From the IMG/VR virus record IMGVR_UViG_3300001838_000086, positions 1 through 58,154 of that record: a stretch of DNA of 58,154 nt; one strand, 5' to 3'. The notes beneath the pieces were generated by a model, which was given only the letters and a program-made list of their open reading frames with translations, did no database searches and was not told the origin of the DNA. The position numbers were made by a program, and so were the translations under genes. The stretch is from a virus. This document shows positions 24,212 through 30,780 of the stretch, in pieces (the first letter of the stretch is position 1; each line of letters starts with the position of its first letter).

Positions 24212-24405
24212 TGAGTATCTTTTCAAAAAGAAATCTTGAAAACACTATTTGCATGGCTTGTGGTTTGCCTTTTATAAAACACACCAAAGATCGTGCTACG
24301 AAATTTTCCGCCAAGGCATTGATGAAATGTATGATGAGAGTACAGGCTTCATATGCTCTGGATATGGATAAATTAAAAATGGAGAAAAAAAATGAGAGTG
24401 GGTGA
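24211..24405 (+). CDS. small zinc-knuckle protein
   Basis: 64 residues with CMACGLPFIKHTKD near the N-terminus (CxxC plus His) and a basic helical remainder. The ATG overlaps the preceding stop by one base, so it is translationally coupled. Unknown function. Confidence 0.5.
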   Translation: MSIFSKRNLENTICMACGLPFIKHTKDRATKFSAKALMKCMMRVQASYALDMDKLKMEKKNESG

Positions 24406-24583
24406 TCCAGATTATGAGATTATGGCTCTCATGTTTGTTTATTGTCCCTGCCGCAAGTGTACTGAGAAATATGATCGGATTCTTTTACCTATTGAGGAAC
24501 TATGGGAATCTAACAAGTATTTGAAAACTGTGAGGGATAATCCTGATCATTTTCTAGCCGATTTGAAATTTATCAGGTCTTGA
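24392..24583 (+). CDS. small Cys-rich protein
   Basis: 63 residues with CPCRKCTEKYDRI; it overlaps the previous gene by 14 bases and ends in the third ATCAGGT palindrome, just like the methyltransferase (both end ...FIRS). Unknown function. Confidence 0.5.
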   Translation: MRVGDPDYEIMALMFVYCPCRKCTEKYDRILLPIEELWESNKYLKTVRDNPDHFLADLKFIRS

Positions 24584-24589
24584 CCTGAT
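24572..24589. repeat. inverted repeat ATCAGGT-cttg-ACCTGAT
   Basis: Perfect 7-base arms overlapping the stop codon of the upstream gene. Third copy in 1.2 kb. Confidence 0.5.
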
Positions 24590-24595
24590 TTGTAT

Positions 24596-24609
24596 CGGAT
24601 TTGTATCCG
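24596..24609 (+). terminator. hairpin CGGAT-ttgt-ATCCG followed by T-runs
   Basis: Five-base stem after the palindrome, then CCCCCATTTTTTG and another T-run around 24624-24642, a plausible end of the 23.4-24.6 kb transcription unit. Confidence 0.4.
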
Positions 24610-24720
24610 TAAAACCCCCATTTTTTGACTTTTTTCTATGTCTACTTGGAACGCCAATCTTACGTTCTAAACGCTGTGGAAATGTTCTATTTATATGTTA
24701 TTAGTATAAAAAGGGGGGAT

Positions 24721-24753
24721 AGGATTTAGGTATTATATACCGTTTTAAATCCT
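24721..24753 (-). terminator. inverted repeat at the 3' end of the 65-residue minus-strand gene
   Basis: AGGATTTA (24721-24728) and TAAATCCT (24746-24753) are perfect arms of 8 and overlap the stop codon at 24745. The loop carries a TATATA stretch. Terminator or operator. Confidence 0.4.
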
Positions 24754-24942
24754 AATGTAGAGTGAGGTCACGGCTTGTTTCGAGCCTAAGTGTTTATTCA
24801 AGACAGAAGCCTTGATACACTTTTGGTCGTGACCGCTCTTAGATACTTCAGTTTCTATGAAGTGAAGCACTTCAATGAGAGCATTCGCAAAGTTCTCGAA
24901 TGCTTCATCTCGTGCACTTTCATAGTCGAGTGCAGAAGTCAT
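24745..24942 (-). CDS. small hypothetical protein of the AATCAAACCGA regulon
   Basis: 65 residues: acidic helical protein (SARDEAFENFANALIEVLHF). It is divergent from the 25116 gene and has the same promoter layout: AATCAAACCGA (24987-24977), then GTTATATACT, then the ATG at 24942 about 25 bases from TATA. Not recognised. Confidence 0.5.
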   Translation of the reverse strand: MTSALDYESARDEAFENFANALIEVLHFIETEVSKSGHDQKCIKASVLNKHLGSKQAVTSLYIRI

Positions 24943-24962
24943 AATATATCAAATACAGTAAT

Positions 24963-24987
24963 AGTATATAACATCATCGGTTTGATT
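24963..24987 (-). promoter_or_regulatory. regulon promoter P1
   Basis: Minus-strand AATCAAACCGA followed after 4 bases by the TATA box GTTATATACT. First of five such promoters in this region. Confidence 0.6.
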
Positions 24988-25070
24988 AGGATATGATAGA
25001 TTATTGCAAAGTCCTCACACCAGACCCGCCTTGAATAAGGGTTATTAAAGGTTATACTCATGCCTGTGAT

Positions 25071-25096
25071 AATCAAACCTATGAGGTTATATAGTA
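25071..25096 (+). promoter_or_regulatory. regulon promoter P2
   Basis: AATCAAACCTA (25071-25081), a 4-base gap, then GTTATATAGTA. The ATG at 25116 is about 25 bases from the TATA centre. Confidence 0.6.
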
Positions 25097-25115
25097 TGAT
25101 AACACTAGGTATAAC

Positions 25116-25460
25116 ATGACTTCCACAAGAAGCGATATAGTATTTGATAACACAACATCAAAGGCTATCTCGGCACTAACTGAGATTCAAAACTATCTCG
25201 AATACGAGTTAGATTTGATTCAGGCATCACTAGAAGGATTGAATTCCTTTAACATTGATACTGAATCCGTCTTGGATAAAGTATCAACATTAGTGCATGA
25301 CTTAAGCGATTTGAATGGTCGTCAAAACACTGAGTTTACTCATGCTTTGGCAGTCGCTTTCAAGAATGTCTTGCACTTGGAAAACTTCTGGGAAGATGAA
25401 TCGAATTGGGAAGGTCTGTCTGCTAAGCAATATCTTGGCAGTCAAGACCTTTATTCCTAA
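25116..25460 (+). CDS. hypothetical helical protein of the AATCAAACCGA regulon
   Basis: 114 residues, acidic, predicted helical with heptad-like Leu/Ile spacing (SALTEIQNYLEYELDLIQAS, ESVLDKVSTLVHDL). Its strong promoter and codon use with more C/G than neighbouring small genes suggest high expression. Not recognised. Confidence 0.6.
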   Translation: MTSTRSDIVFDNTTSKAISALTEIQNYLEYELDLIQASLEGLNSFNIDTESVLDKVSTLVHDLSDLNGRQNTEFTHALAVAFKNVLHLENFWEDESNWEGLSAKQYLGSQDLYS

Positions 25461-25488
25461 ACTCTTTTTTTTATTATACTAACCATAA

Positions 25489-25526
25489 CCTTTATCTACC
25501 CTTGTTTTGTACGCCGCCTTATATAC
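25489..25526 (+). repeat. two degenerate copies of the CCTTTATATACC element
   Basis: CCTTTATCTACC (25489-25500) and CCTTATATAC (25517-25526), 28 bases apart, upstream of promoter P3. The same pair arrangement occurs upstream of P4, so the whole module has been duplicated. Confidence 0.5.
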
Positions 25527-25540
25527 TATGCCTATATGAT

Positions 25541-25564
25541 AATCAAACCGACAGTATTATATGC
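25541..25564 (+). promoter_or_regulatory. regulon promoter P3
   Basis: AATCAAACCGA (25541-25551) followed by TATTATATGC; the ATG at 25585 is about 25 bases from the TATA centre. Confidence 0.6.
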
Positions 25565-25584
25565 TATGATGGATATTGAGAAGT

Positions 25585-25776
25585 ATGAATGAGCCAACTA
25601 CAAGATACAAGGAAACTTGTGGGCATATCTTTGTTTGCCCCAAGTGTGACACTCCTCTAATTGAGGATAAGAGGGCAAGAATGGAAACTAACACAAAGTA
25701 TGTCAAGTTCTATAATTGCCCCCATGATCATTCGTTTATCGAAACTTGGTCAAGGACAAACTTTGAGGAGTTTTAA
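25585..25776 (+). CDS. small zinc-ribbon protein of the AATCAAACCGA regulon
   Basis: 63 residues with CGHIFVCPKCDTPLIED and, later, CPHDHSF: a C4/H-type zinc ribbon. The ATG at 25585 is preferred to the upstream TTG (25576) because it fits the leaderless spacing from P3. Unknown function. Confidence 0.6.
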   Translation: MNEPTTRYKETCGHIFVCPKCDTPLIEDKRARMETNTKYVKFYNCPHDHSFIETWSRTNFEEF

Positions 25777-25803
25777 CCCTCTCTTTTTATTGTGCTATCA
25801 TAA

Positions 25804-25842
25804 CCTTTAACTACCCTCATTATAGAGCAACCTTTATATACC
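25804..25842 (+). repeat. two copies of the CCTTTATATACC element upstream of P4
   Basis: CCTTTAACTACC (25804-25815) and the exact CCTTTATATACC (25831-25842), 27 bases apart, followed by TTGTACGCG. Matches the module ahead of P3. Confidence 0.55.
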
Positions 25843-25875
25843 CTTAGTTGTACGCGGGCGATTAGGCATATGGAT

Positions 25876-25901
25876 AATCAAACCGATAGTGTTAAATAGT
25901 A
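25876..25901 (+). promoter_or_regulatory. regulon promoter P4 (drives the candidate RNA)
   Basis: AATCAAACCGA (25876-25886), 4 bases, then GTTAAATAGTA. No ORF of credible length follows. The predicted transcription start is near 25921, exactly where the first hairpin of the structured region begins. Confidence 0.6.
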
Positions 25902-25920
25902 TTATGGGTATTAGTAATTA

Positions 25921-26255
25921 GTCAAGTAGTTCTGCTACTTGATTAGGGTAAAGTGGGTTTCTGATATTTCCCACTGTTTTCAGGCTTTAGAGAGTTGAAG
26001 CACCCGATAACTCTCAACTTAAAGTAATGGAGCTCTAGGTGGGTGGAATGACACCAAGGGCGGGCACACGAAAGAGGCAAGGAATGATTTCTGACAGAAA
26101 AGGGCTTCTTATCAGTGTGATAAGAACTGTTGTATGGTATGCAACAGAGCCCGCTACAAAGATAAGAGCTACAGCCAAAAGGCACAAGAACGAGGCGTTT
26201 ACAGCGTAGGCTATGGCTTACGGAAGTATAGGCACGCCTACCATTACTTTTTTAC
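25921..26255 (+). ncRNA. candidate large structured non-coding RNA
   Basis: A GC-richer stretch in an AT-rich genome, with many perfect stems in order: TCAAGTAG/CTACTTGA (25922-25929, 25935-25942), AGTGGG/CCCACT (25952-25957, 25970-25975), GAGAGTT/AACTCTC (25990-25996, 26009-26015), GGTG/CACC (26042-26045, 26052-26055), the long-range GCGGGC/GCCCGC (26060-26065, 26149-26154) enclosing TTCTTATC/GATAAGAA (26106-26113, 26119-26126) and CTGTTG/CAACAG (26127-26132, 26142-26147), and finally GTAGGC/GCCTAC (26206-26211, 26236-26241) followed by a T-run. It starts at the expected start of promoter P4. Small overlapping frames (about 40-80 codons) exist but agree on no frame. No known RNA family recognised. 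Confidence 0.6.
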
Positions 26256-26267
26256 TATTCGCCCTAA

Positions 26268-26489
26268 CCTTTATATACCGTTATTATTGACATACTCCAA
26301 CAACAACCTTTATATACCCTTATTCCAGACCAGAACCTTTATATACCCTCAGTTCGAACATAACCTTTATATACCGTCACTTTAGAGTTGTACACGCGAT
26401 TCGTGGTGGGGTGGCGATACCTTTATATACCGTTAAAAAAAAATAAAAACCTTTATATACCCTTGTATGAGCCATAACCTTTATATACC
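26268..26489 (+). repeat. array of seven exact CCTTTATATACC core-promoter elements
   Basis: Copies begin at 26268, 26307, 26336, 26364, 26420, 26450 and 26478. Most intervals are 28-30 bases and one is 56, i.e. twice 28. Each is preceded by AA or TA and followed by CTT or GTT, forming AACCTTTATATACCSTT. The sequences between copies differ. The same string serves as TATA region of ordinary genes (for example TAACCTTTATATTTT before 44141), so this is an array of TATA/BRE elements and not a CRISPR. Degenerate copies follow at 26555 and 26711. Confidence 0.75.
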
Positions 26490-26735
26490 CTTGCTATGCC
26501 CATGTAGGCTATATATAGGTTTCGGTCTATTGTATAAAAAAAATACGATAGAAACCTTAATATACCGTTGGCGGTGCTGTATAGTATAGTATTCTAGGAA
26601 TCAATCAGATCTATTATATGACAATATTATTGTGAGTATAGTTATTGGTGTGTATTATAGTGGTTATAGTGATTATGTATGATACTGACTACGGGTTAGC
26701 GGGTGCGAAACCTTTATAAGCCCTTGTTTTTGCCG
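26490..26735. other. AT-rich non-coding stretch ahead of the amidoligase operon
   Basis: Contains GGCTATATATAGG (about 26508-26520), CCTTAATATACC (26555-26566), CCTTTATAAG (26711-26720) and an AT-rich, repeat-poor block around 26570-26700. I see no ORF. Together with the array it is a candidate replication origin or enhancer-like control region. Confidence 0.4.
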
Positions 26736-26736
26736 A

Positions 26737-26760
26737 AATCAAACCGAAGGCTTTAATAAC
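26737..26760 (+). promoter_or_regulatory. regulon promoter P5 of the amidoligase operon
   Basis: AATCAAACCGA (26737-26747) then CTTTAATAAC (26751-26760), about 25 bases before the ATG at 26781. Same spacing as P1-P4. Confidence 0.6.
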
Positions 26761-26780
26761 TTTGACCGCGCAAAATCGCC

Positions 26781-28073
26781 ATGCCCCAAAGCATAACCGA
26801 CCAAACGGCAAACACAGAGAGCACCATTGTTTTGAATGAGGGTGAACGTATCCTTAATGGTGTCAATGGTTTGCAAGATGTATATTATAGGTCTCCAGAC
26901 CTATATCTAACAATGGAACGAACCGAAGAAGGTTTACTTCTATTCCTTAGAAGTGAATTCCTTGCTAGATATATATTGGAACATGGAACAAATCCAACAT
27001 TCTATGGTAGTAGATACCAACTCACTAGAAATAGTGTAGGTATGAGTGAAGATAATGGGTTTGTTAGATATATCCCAGCTCGTATATATAACAATAGAGT
27101 TCGTGGATATATAACTATACCATTCCACAATGTCTTATATGATATGAGTGATGGTATGGTAATAAACCAACAAGAAAGAGAAAGAAATGCTAGAAATTTC
27201 TCTAGGGGTGTACAAGTATTGTATACTCAACCAATACCTGAGACCTCTTTCAGAACAATTCGTATTGATATTCTGAGAGGATATGAGGAATTTATTAGAG
27301 ACATACAACGTGAATACATGTCTACTCATAGTGGATATAACTATCCATTAGTTAATCTCTCTATGAAATCAATACCACGAAAAAAGAATGGCACATTTAT
27401 AAAAGATGGTGTCATCTACAAAAAGATAACAGCTGTTAATACAGTAGCAGTTGAGTTCGAGGGATTCTGGTTTGATGGACATGTCCCAGATGGTGTGTAT
27501 AGTGATTGTAGTGTATCAAATGGACTACGACCTAGATGCCAATGTGAAGATAGAGATGCATGTCCCTCATGTAATGGTGTAATAGGTGAAGCAACTAGTG
27601 GCATATGCACACCTGATACCATAGATGAATGGATGGGATTGAATCACCCAGATAAAGTTGATGCATCATGTGGTATGCATGTACATGTAGGATTCAACAA
27701 TGACCTGTTAGCATACAGTAAACTCATGACACCTACATTCCATAGATACTTCCTCAAACGATTCAATGATTGGGGTAAGCGTATGAATATCAATGAGGGA
27801 TCTAGGTTCTGGGTAAGAATGCAGGGGCAGAATAGATTTGCTATGGATAAATTCCGTGCAACAAAACAATACCTCATGACACACAAAAGCGTAGAGAGAT
27901 ATACATTCCTCAACTTCTGTTGGGGTCTGCATGGAACATTAGAGAATCGTATGCTACCTATGTTCAATGAGTCACGAATAGCTGTGAGTGCAGTACATGA
28001 GTTCATTGATATAGTGAATTCATATCTAGCAGAGAACATAGATGAAGCATACTCTTACGAGGTGGTAGCGTAA
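26781..28073 (+). CDS. amidoligase-family protein (COOH-NH2 ligase)
   Basis: 430 residues. The glutamine-synthetase-like amidoligase signature is visible in the second half: VAVEFEGFW (residues ~222-230), DCSV, GEATSGI, the metal/ATP-site CGMHVHVGF (~296-304), RYTFLNFCWGLHGTLENRML (~375-392, the E-x-R signature). Before it is a 200-residue N-terminal domain of unknown type, and a Cys-rich loop (RCQCEDRDACPSC) looks like a zinc finger. Such enzymes form amide or isopeptide bonds on peptides or small molecules. It is followed two bases later by a glutamine amidotransferase, its known partner type. The substrate cannot be deduced. Confidence 0.8.
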   Translation: MPQSITDQTANTESTIVLNEGERILNGVNGLQDVYYRSPDLYLTMERTEEGLLLFLRSEFLARYILEHGTNPTFYGSRYQLTRNSVGMSEDNGFVRYIPARIYNNRVRGYITIPFHNVLYDMSDGMVINQQERERNARNFSRGVQVLYTQPIPETSFRTIRIDILRGYEEFIRDIQREYMSTHSGYNYPLVNLSMKSIPRKKNGTFIKDGVIYKKITAVNTVAVEFEGFWFDGHVPDGVYSDCSVSNGLRPRCQCEDRDACPSCNGVIGEATSGICTPDTIDEWMGLNHPDKVDASCGMHVHVGFNNDLLAYSKLMTPTFHRYFLKRFNDWGKRMNINEGSRFWVRMQGQNRFAMDKFRATKQYLMTHKSVERYTFLNFCWGLHGTLENRMLPMFNESRIAVSAVHEFIDIVNSYLAENIDEAYSYEVVA

Positions 28074-28075
28074 AC

Positions 28076-28903
28076 ATGTGCGTTATCATTCTCTGTGAGA
28101 GAGAGTTTCCTAGTGTAGATACCTTGAAGAGTGCCGAAGCTATGAATGGTCATGGTGGTGGTATTGCTTGGGTAGATAAAACAGGCAAGGTTATGTATCA
28201 TAAAGCTCTAGGGGCTGATGAGATACAACATATAATAGAAACAGAAGCACAACTACCAGCCATAGTTCACTTCCGTATCGCTAGTATTGGTCATGTGAGT
28301 GATGAGTTATGTCACCCATTCCCAATCACAGATGATAGTGAGGTGTCTCTTAGTGGTGAGTGTGATAGTGTTCTATTCCACAACGGAACGTGGGGTGAAT
28401 GGGACACTCATCTATTGAGTGCAATCACTAGTGGTAAATTACCCATGCCAAAAGATACCAAGCATATGTCAGATAGTAGATGTATGGCATTACTAGCTAA
28501 CACATATGGTAAGAACATTCTTAACCTGATAGCTGGTAAGTCAAATAAAATTGCAGTGCTATCTATCAATGGCATAGAGAAGTTTGGTGAAGGCTGGGTC
28601 ACACACAAATCTAATACATGTAGCAACGACTACTTCGTAAAGAGAGAGACTGTGTTTACCTATGACCCAATGAGTAAGGCATACTCATATACAATAGCCA
28701 ACAACGACAACACACAACACCATAACAAGAAGAAGAAAAAGAAAGGTAAGAACAAAACCTTTCAAGATTATTCTTGGAAAGATTGGGAGTATTCCCTTAA
28801 CAATGGTAAAGACAATGACGTTGATAAAGACATGGCTATTAGTAATGCATATGATGAGTATTGTTCCATGTATGATAAGATGTATGAAGGTGGTCAACAA
28901 TGA
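28076..28903 (+). CDS. class II glutamine amidotransferase (Ntn hydrolase)
   Basis: 275 residues. The protein starts MCVIILCE; Cys2 is the expected nucleophile exposed when Met1 is removed. Further family features are GHGGGIAWVDKTG (residues ~25-37), HFRIASIGHVSDELCHPF (~80-97), LFHNGTWG (~117-124) and SDSRCMALL. It would liberate ammonia from glutamine. The pairing with the upstream amidoligase (2 bases apart) suggests a two-component amide-forming system. The C-terminal 70 residues are basic and then acidic (NKKKKKKGKNK), probably not catalytic. Confidence 0.8.
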   Translation: MCVIILCEREFPSVDTLKSAEAMNGHGGGIAWVDKTGKVMYHKALGADEIQHIIETEAQLPAIVHFRIASIGHVSDELCHPFPITDDSEVSLSGECDSVLFHNGTWGEWDTHLLSAITSGKLPMPKDTKHMSDSRCMALLANTYGKNILNLIAGKSNKIAVLSINGIEKFGEGWVTHKSNTCSNDYFVKRETVFTYDPMSKAYSYTIANNDNTQHHNKKKKKKGKNKTFQDYSWKDWEYSLNNGKDNDVDKDMAISNAYDEYCSMYDKMYEGGQQ

Positions 28904-29178
28904 ATAGCACACAAATGATAGTTAACGCATTGATAGAGGCTGATAGTAAACTCTATTCATATCAATGTCCATACCTAGCACTAGCAGATGTGCTAGGTTA
29001 TATAACGCCTCAATGTATCCATGCTTTACCATCAAGATTTGGTCGCATATCTACCAAGCGTATGCTATTAAATTATGGGGTAGGTATAGCTAAGGCTAGT
29101 ATGATATGGAAGATGTTAGAGCATGGATACACATTAAAAGAAATAGCAGAAAAAATTAGGAGTGATGAATATGATTAA
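28900..29178 (+). CDS. hypothetical protein of the amidoligase operon
   Basis: 92 residues, helical (YLALADVLGYITPQCIHAL, ASMIWKMLEHGYTLKEIAEK). The C-terminal part resembles a helix-turn-helix (TLKEIAEKIRSDE), so a DNA-binding role is possible. It overlaps the amidotransferase gene by 4 bases. Confidence 0.55.
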   Translation: MNSTQMIVNALIEADSKLYSYQCPYLALADVLGYITPQCIHALPSRFGRISTKRMLLNYGVGIAKASMIWKMLEHGYTLKEIAEKIRSDEYD

Positions 29179-29365
29179 GAGAATAGAACCAACACTATAT
29201 CAGGCAGACAGTAAGTCTGACCCTGATCATAGTCATATCATATATCTAGATACCACTACTAATGAATGGATATGTGATTGTATCGGATATAAATACAGAC
29301 AGAGTTGTAGACATATCAAAGAGATACTATTAGATATAGGAGAAAAGAAAAATGAAACAAGTTAA
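29171..29365 (+). CDS. SWIM-type zinc finger protein
   Basis: 64 residues. CDCIGYKYRQSCRHIKEIL is a SWIM zinc finger pattern (CxC...CxH). Such domains bind DNA or protein. ATG 29171 was chosen because an AGGAG sits 8 bases upstream; earlier GTG/ATG codons are too close to it. It overlaps the preceding gene by 8 bases. Confidence 0.65.
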   Translation: MIKRIEPTLYQADSKSDPDHSHIIYLDTTTNEWICDCIGYKYRQSCRHIKEILLDIGEKKNETS

Positions 29366-29501
29366 ATGTTCTCTATGCACTCAATCATTTATCATTGATA
29401 GTGATTTGGTAGATAGAATGAAAAGACATGAGCAATTCCATAGAGAGTATGGTGTAAAGAATCTAGTGCATGGTAATGTACAATGGAGTGTGATTGAATG
29501 A
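29352..29501 (+). CDS. C2H2-type zinc finger protein
   Basis: 49 residues with CSLCTQSFIIDSDLVDRMKRHEQFH: C-x2-C-x17-H-x3-H, close to a classical C2H2 finger. Overlaps both neighbours by a few bases. Probably DNA binding. Confidence 0.55.
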   Translation: MKQVKCSLCTQSFIIDSDLVDRMKRHEQFHREYGVKNLVHGNVQWSVIE

Positions 29502-29683
29502 ATCTAACAGTCAATAGATTACGAACCTTTGATGAAGAGTTTGAATTGATAGATAAGAATCAAACCAAATGGAAAGTATATGAGATATGGGAAAAGATGA
29601 ATGAGTTCATGAATGATACTGATAGAAACAAATGGTTAAAAAAGACATTCAGCAACACACTAATTATATTGGGGGGTAGATAA
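29498..29683 (+). CDS. small hypothetical protein
   Basis: 61 residues, charged and helical (NRLRTFDEEFELIDKNQTKW). Its ATGA overlaps the preceding TGA. Not recognised. Confidence 0.5.
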   Translation: MNLTVNRLRTFDEEFELIDKNQTKWKVYEIWEKMNEFMNDTDRNKWLKKTFSNTLIILGGR

Positions 29684-29687
29684 GAAC

Positions 29688-30197
29688 ATGAATATATTTG
29701 TGCTAGATAATAATCCCATATATTGTGCTAGGTATCATTGTGATAAGCATGTAGTTAAGATGATATTAGAATCTGCTCAGATGATATGCACAACACATAC
29801 AACAAATAAAAATAAAAATCTAAACTATACCATACCATACAAAGCAACACATATGAATCACCCATGCACTAAATGGGTAAGAGATTCATTAGGTAATTAC
29901 TTGTGGCTAATGGAATTAACTAAAGCATTGAATGATGAGTATAGATATAGATATAATAAAGATGTAGATCATAAGTCATGGTCTGCTATCAAAGATCTAC
30001 CGCTACCTAATATAAATAATATAGGTAGAACGTCTTGGGCTAGAGCTATGCCTATTGAATGTAAGATAGATAACACAGGTCAACGTGATACAGATGTGAT
30101 TGAATCATATAGAAACTATTACTCTACACATAAGAAAGATATACTATTCTATACTAAGAGAGATCAACCATCATGGTTATCACTAGGGGCGTATTAA
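29688..30197 (+). CDS. conserved viral protein of unknown function (HCDKHVVKM family)
   Basis: 169 residues. The N-terminus MNIFVLDNNP...YHCDKHVVKMILESAQMICT is a pattern I know from many tailed-phage proteins of unknown biochemistry; conserved Cys/His/Asp/Glu residues suggest an enzyme. SD-like GGGGGG precedes the ATG. Spread among bacterial phages suggests transfer between viral groups. Confidence 0.7.
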   Translation: MNIFVLDNNPIYCARYHCDKHVVKMILESAQMICTTHTTNKNKNLNYTIPYKATHMNHPCTKWVRDSLGNYLWLMELTKALNDEYRYRYNKDVDHKSWSAIKDLPLPNINNIGRTSWARAMPIECKIDNTGQRDTDVIESYRNYYSTHKKDILFYTKRDQPSWLSLGAY

Positions 30198-30260
30198 ACT
30201 TGTACACGGAATCGCAGAAAAAAAACAGTCTTTCATTAGAAAGGAATAGGGGGTGATAGA

Positions 30261-30605
30261 ATGGGAAAATATGTAAACAGACCAGAGAACATGAATGTCA
30301 TAGTAGCTGAAATGGCAGATATAGGAATACTAACCTATAATGAAACCAGAGATGGCTATTATATATCTAAAAAAACATCTAGTATAATGACTGATATGGC
30401 ACATGACCACTATCCATTAAAAATCGCAGACCTAGTTGATATACTAGTAGAATTTAATGTGAGAGATGAATCAGCCGTAATAGATTACGCACATGTGCTA
30501 TATCAAAGCATAAAAAAGTTTGAGAGAAAAAATGATATGCCGAATGGAATAATGGAGTCAATCAAAACTACAAAGAAGAGTCATACTGACGAGGCTTTAA
30601 AATAG
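30261..30605 (+). CDS. hypothetical protein
   Basis: 114 residues, helical, unrecognised (MNVIVAEMADIGILTYN, VIDYAHVLYQSIKKFERK). A strong Shine-Dalgarno (GGGGGTGAT, 30249-30257) stands ahead of the ATG. Its last codons run into the promoter/hairpin module that precedes the next gene. Confidence 0.55.
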   Translation: MGKYVNRPENMNVIVAEMADIGILTYNETRDGYYISKKTSSIMTDMAHDHYPLKIADLVDILVEFNVRDESAVIDYAHVLYQSIKKFERKNDMPNGIMESIKTTKKSHTDEALK

Positions 30606-30626
30606 CCGAAACCAATTTTTATTGGT
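30593..30626 (+). promoter_or_regulatory. twin-hairpin promoter module A
   Basis: GGCT-TTAAAAT-AGCC (30593-30607) encloses a TATA-like core, then gaa, then ACCAAT-TTTT-ATTGGT (30611-30626), then ct and the ATG. It is preceded by AGTCATACTGACGA. A second module with the same architecture but compensating base changes is at 32775-32809. Confidence 0.6.
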
Positions 30627-30628
30627 CT

Positions 30629-30778
30629 ATGACACAATACAAAAGAATTGATAGGTTCAACCTCAAAGTCATGATTAATGATGATGAGGTTGCACATATG
30701 TTATCAGATGATGCTTTTGCAAAAATCTCTGATATTATATGGGAAGATTTGAATCTTTATGATGGAGTGAGACAATAG
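30629..30778 (+). CDS. small hypothetical protein
   Basis: 49 residues (MTQYKRIDRFNLKVMIND...), first gene behind module A. Its start MTQ and its end ...GVRQ followed by TAGATATG resemble those of the gene behind module B (MTQKQ...EVGQ), so the cassettes may be related. Unknown function. Confidence 0.5.
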   Translation: MTQYKRIDRFNLKVMINDDEVAHMLSDDAFAKISDIIWEDLNLYDGVRQ

Positions 30779-30780
30779 AT

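Noticed and set aside
26060-26130. Similarity to RNase P RNA (GACAGAA motif followed by GGCTT.TTATC)
   Set aside because: Only a short resemblance to the conserved 3' core; the matching 5' strand (GGAAAGTCC-like) is not found, so I do not call it RNase P.
25943-26385. ORFs in both strands within the GC-rich region and the TATA array
   Set aside because: Three overlapping frames of 40-83 codons are all open, none has promoter spacing, the plus-strand one runs into translated TATA repeats (LYIPL...), and the stems explain the region better.
26268-26489. CRISPR array
   Set aside because: Repeat of about 12-17 bases, spacers of variable length 16-44 bases, no cas genes, and the repeat equals the promoter core used elsewhere.
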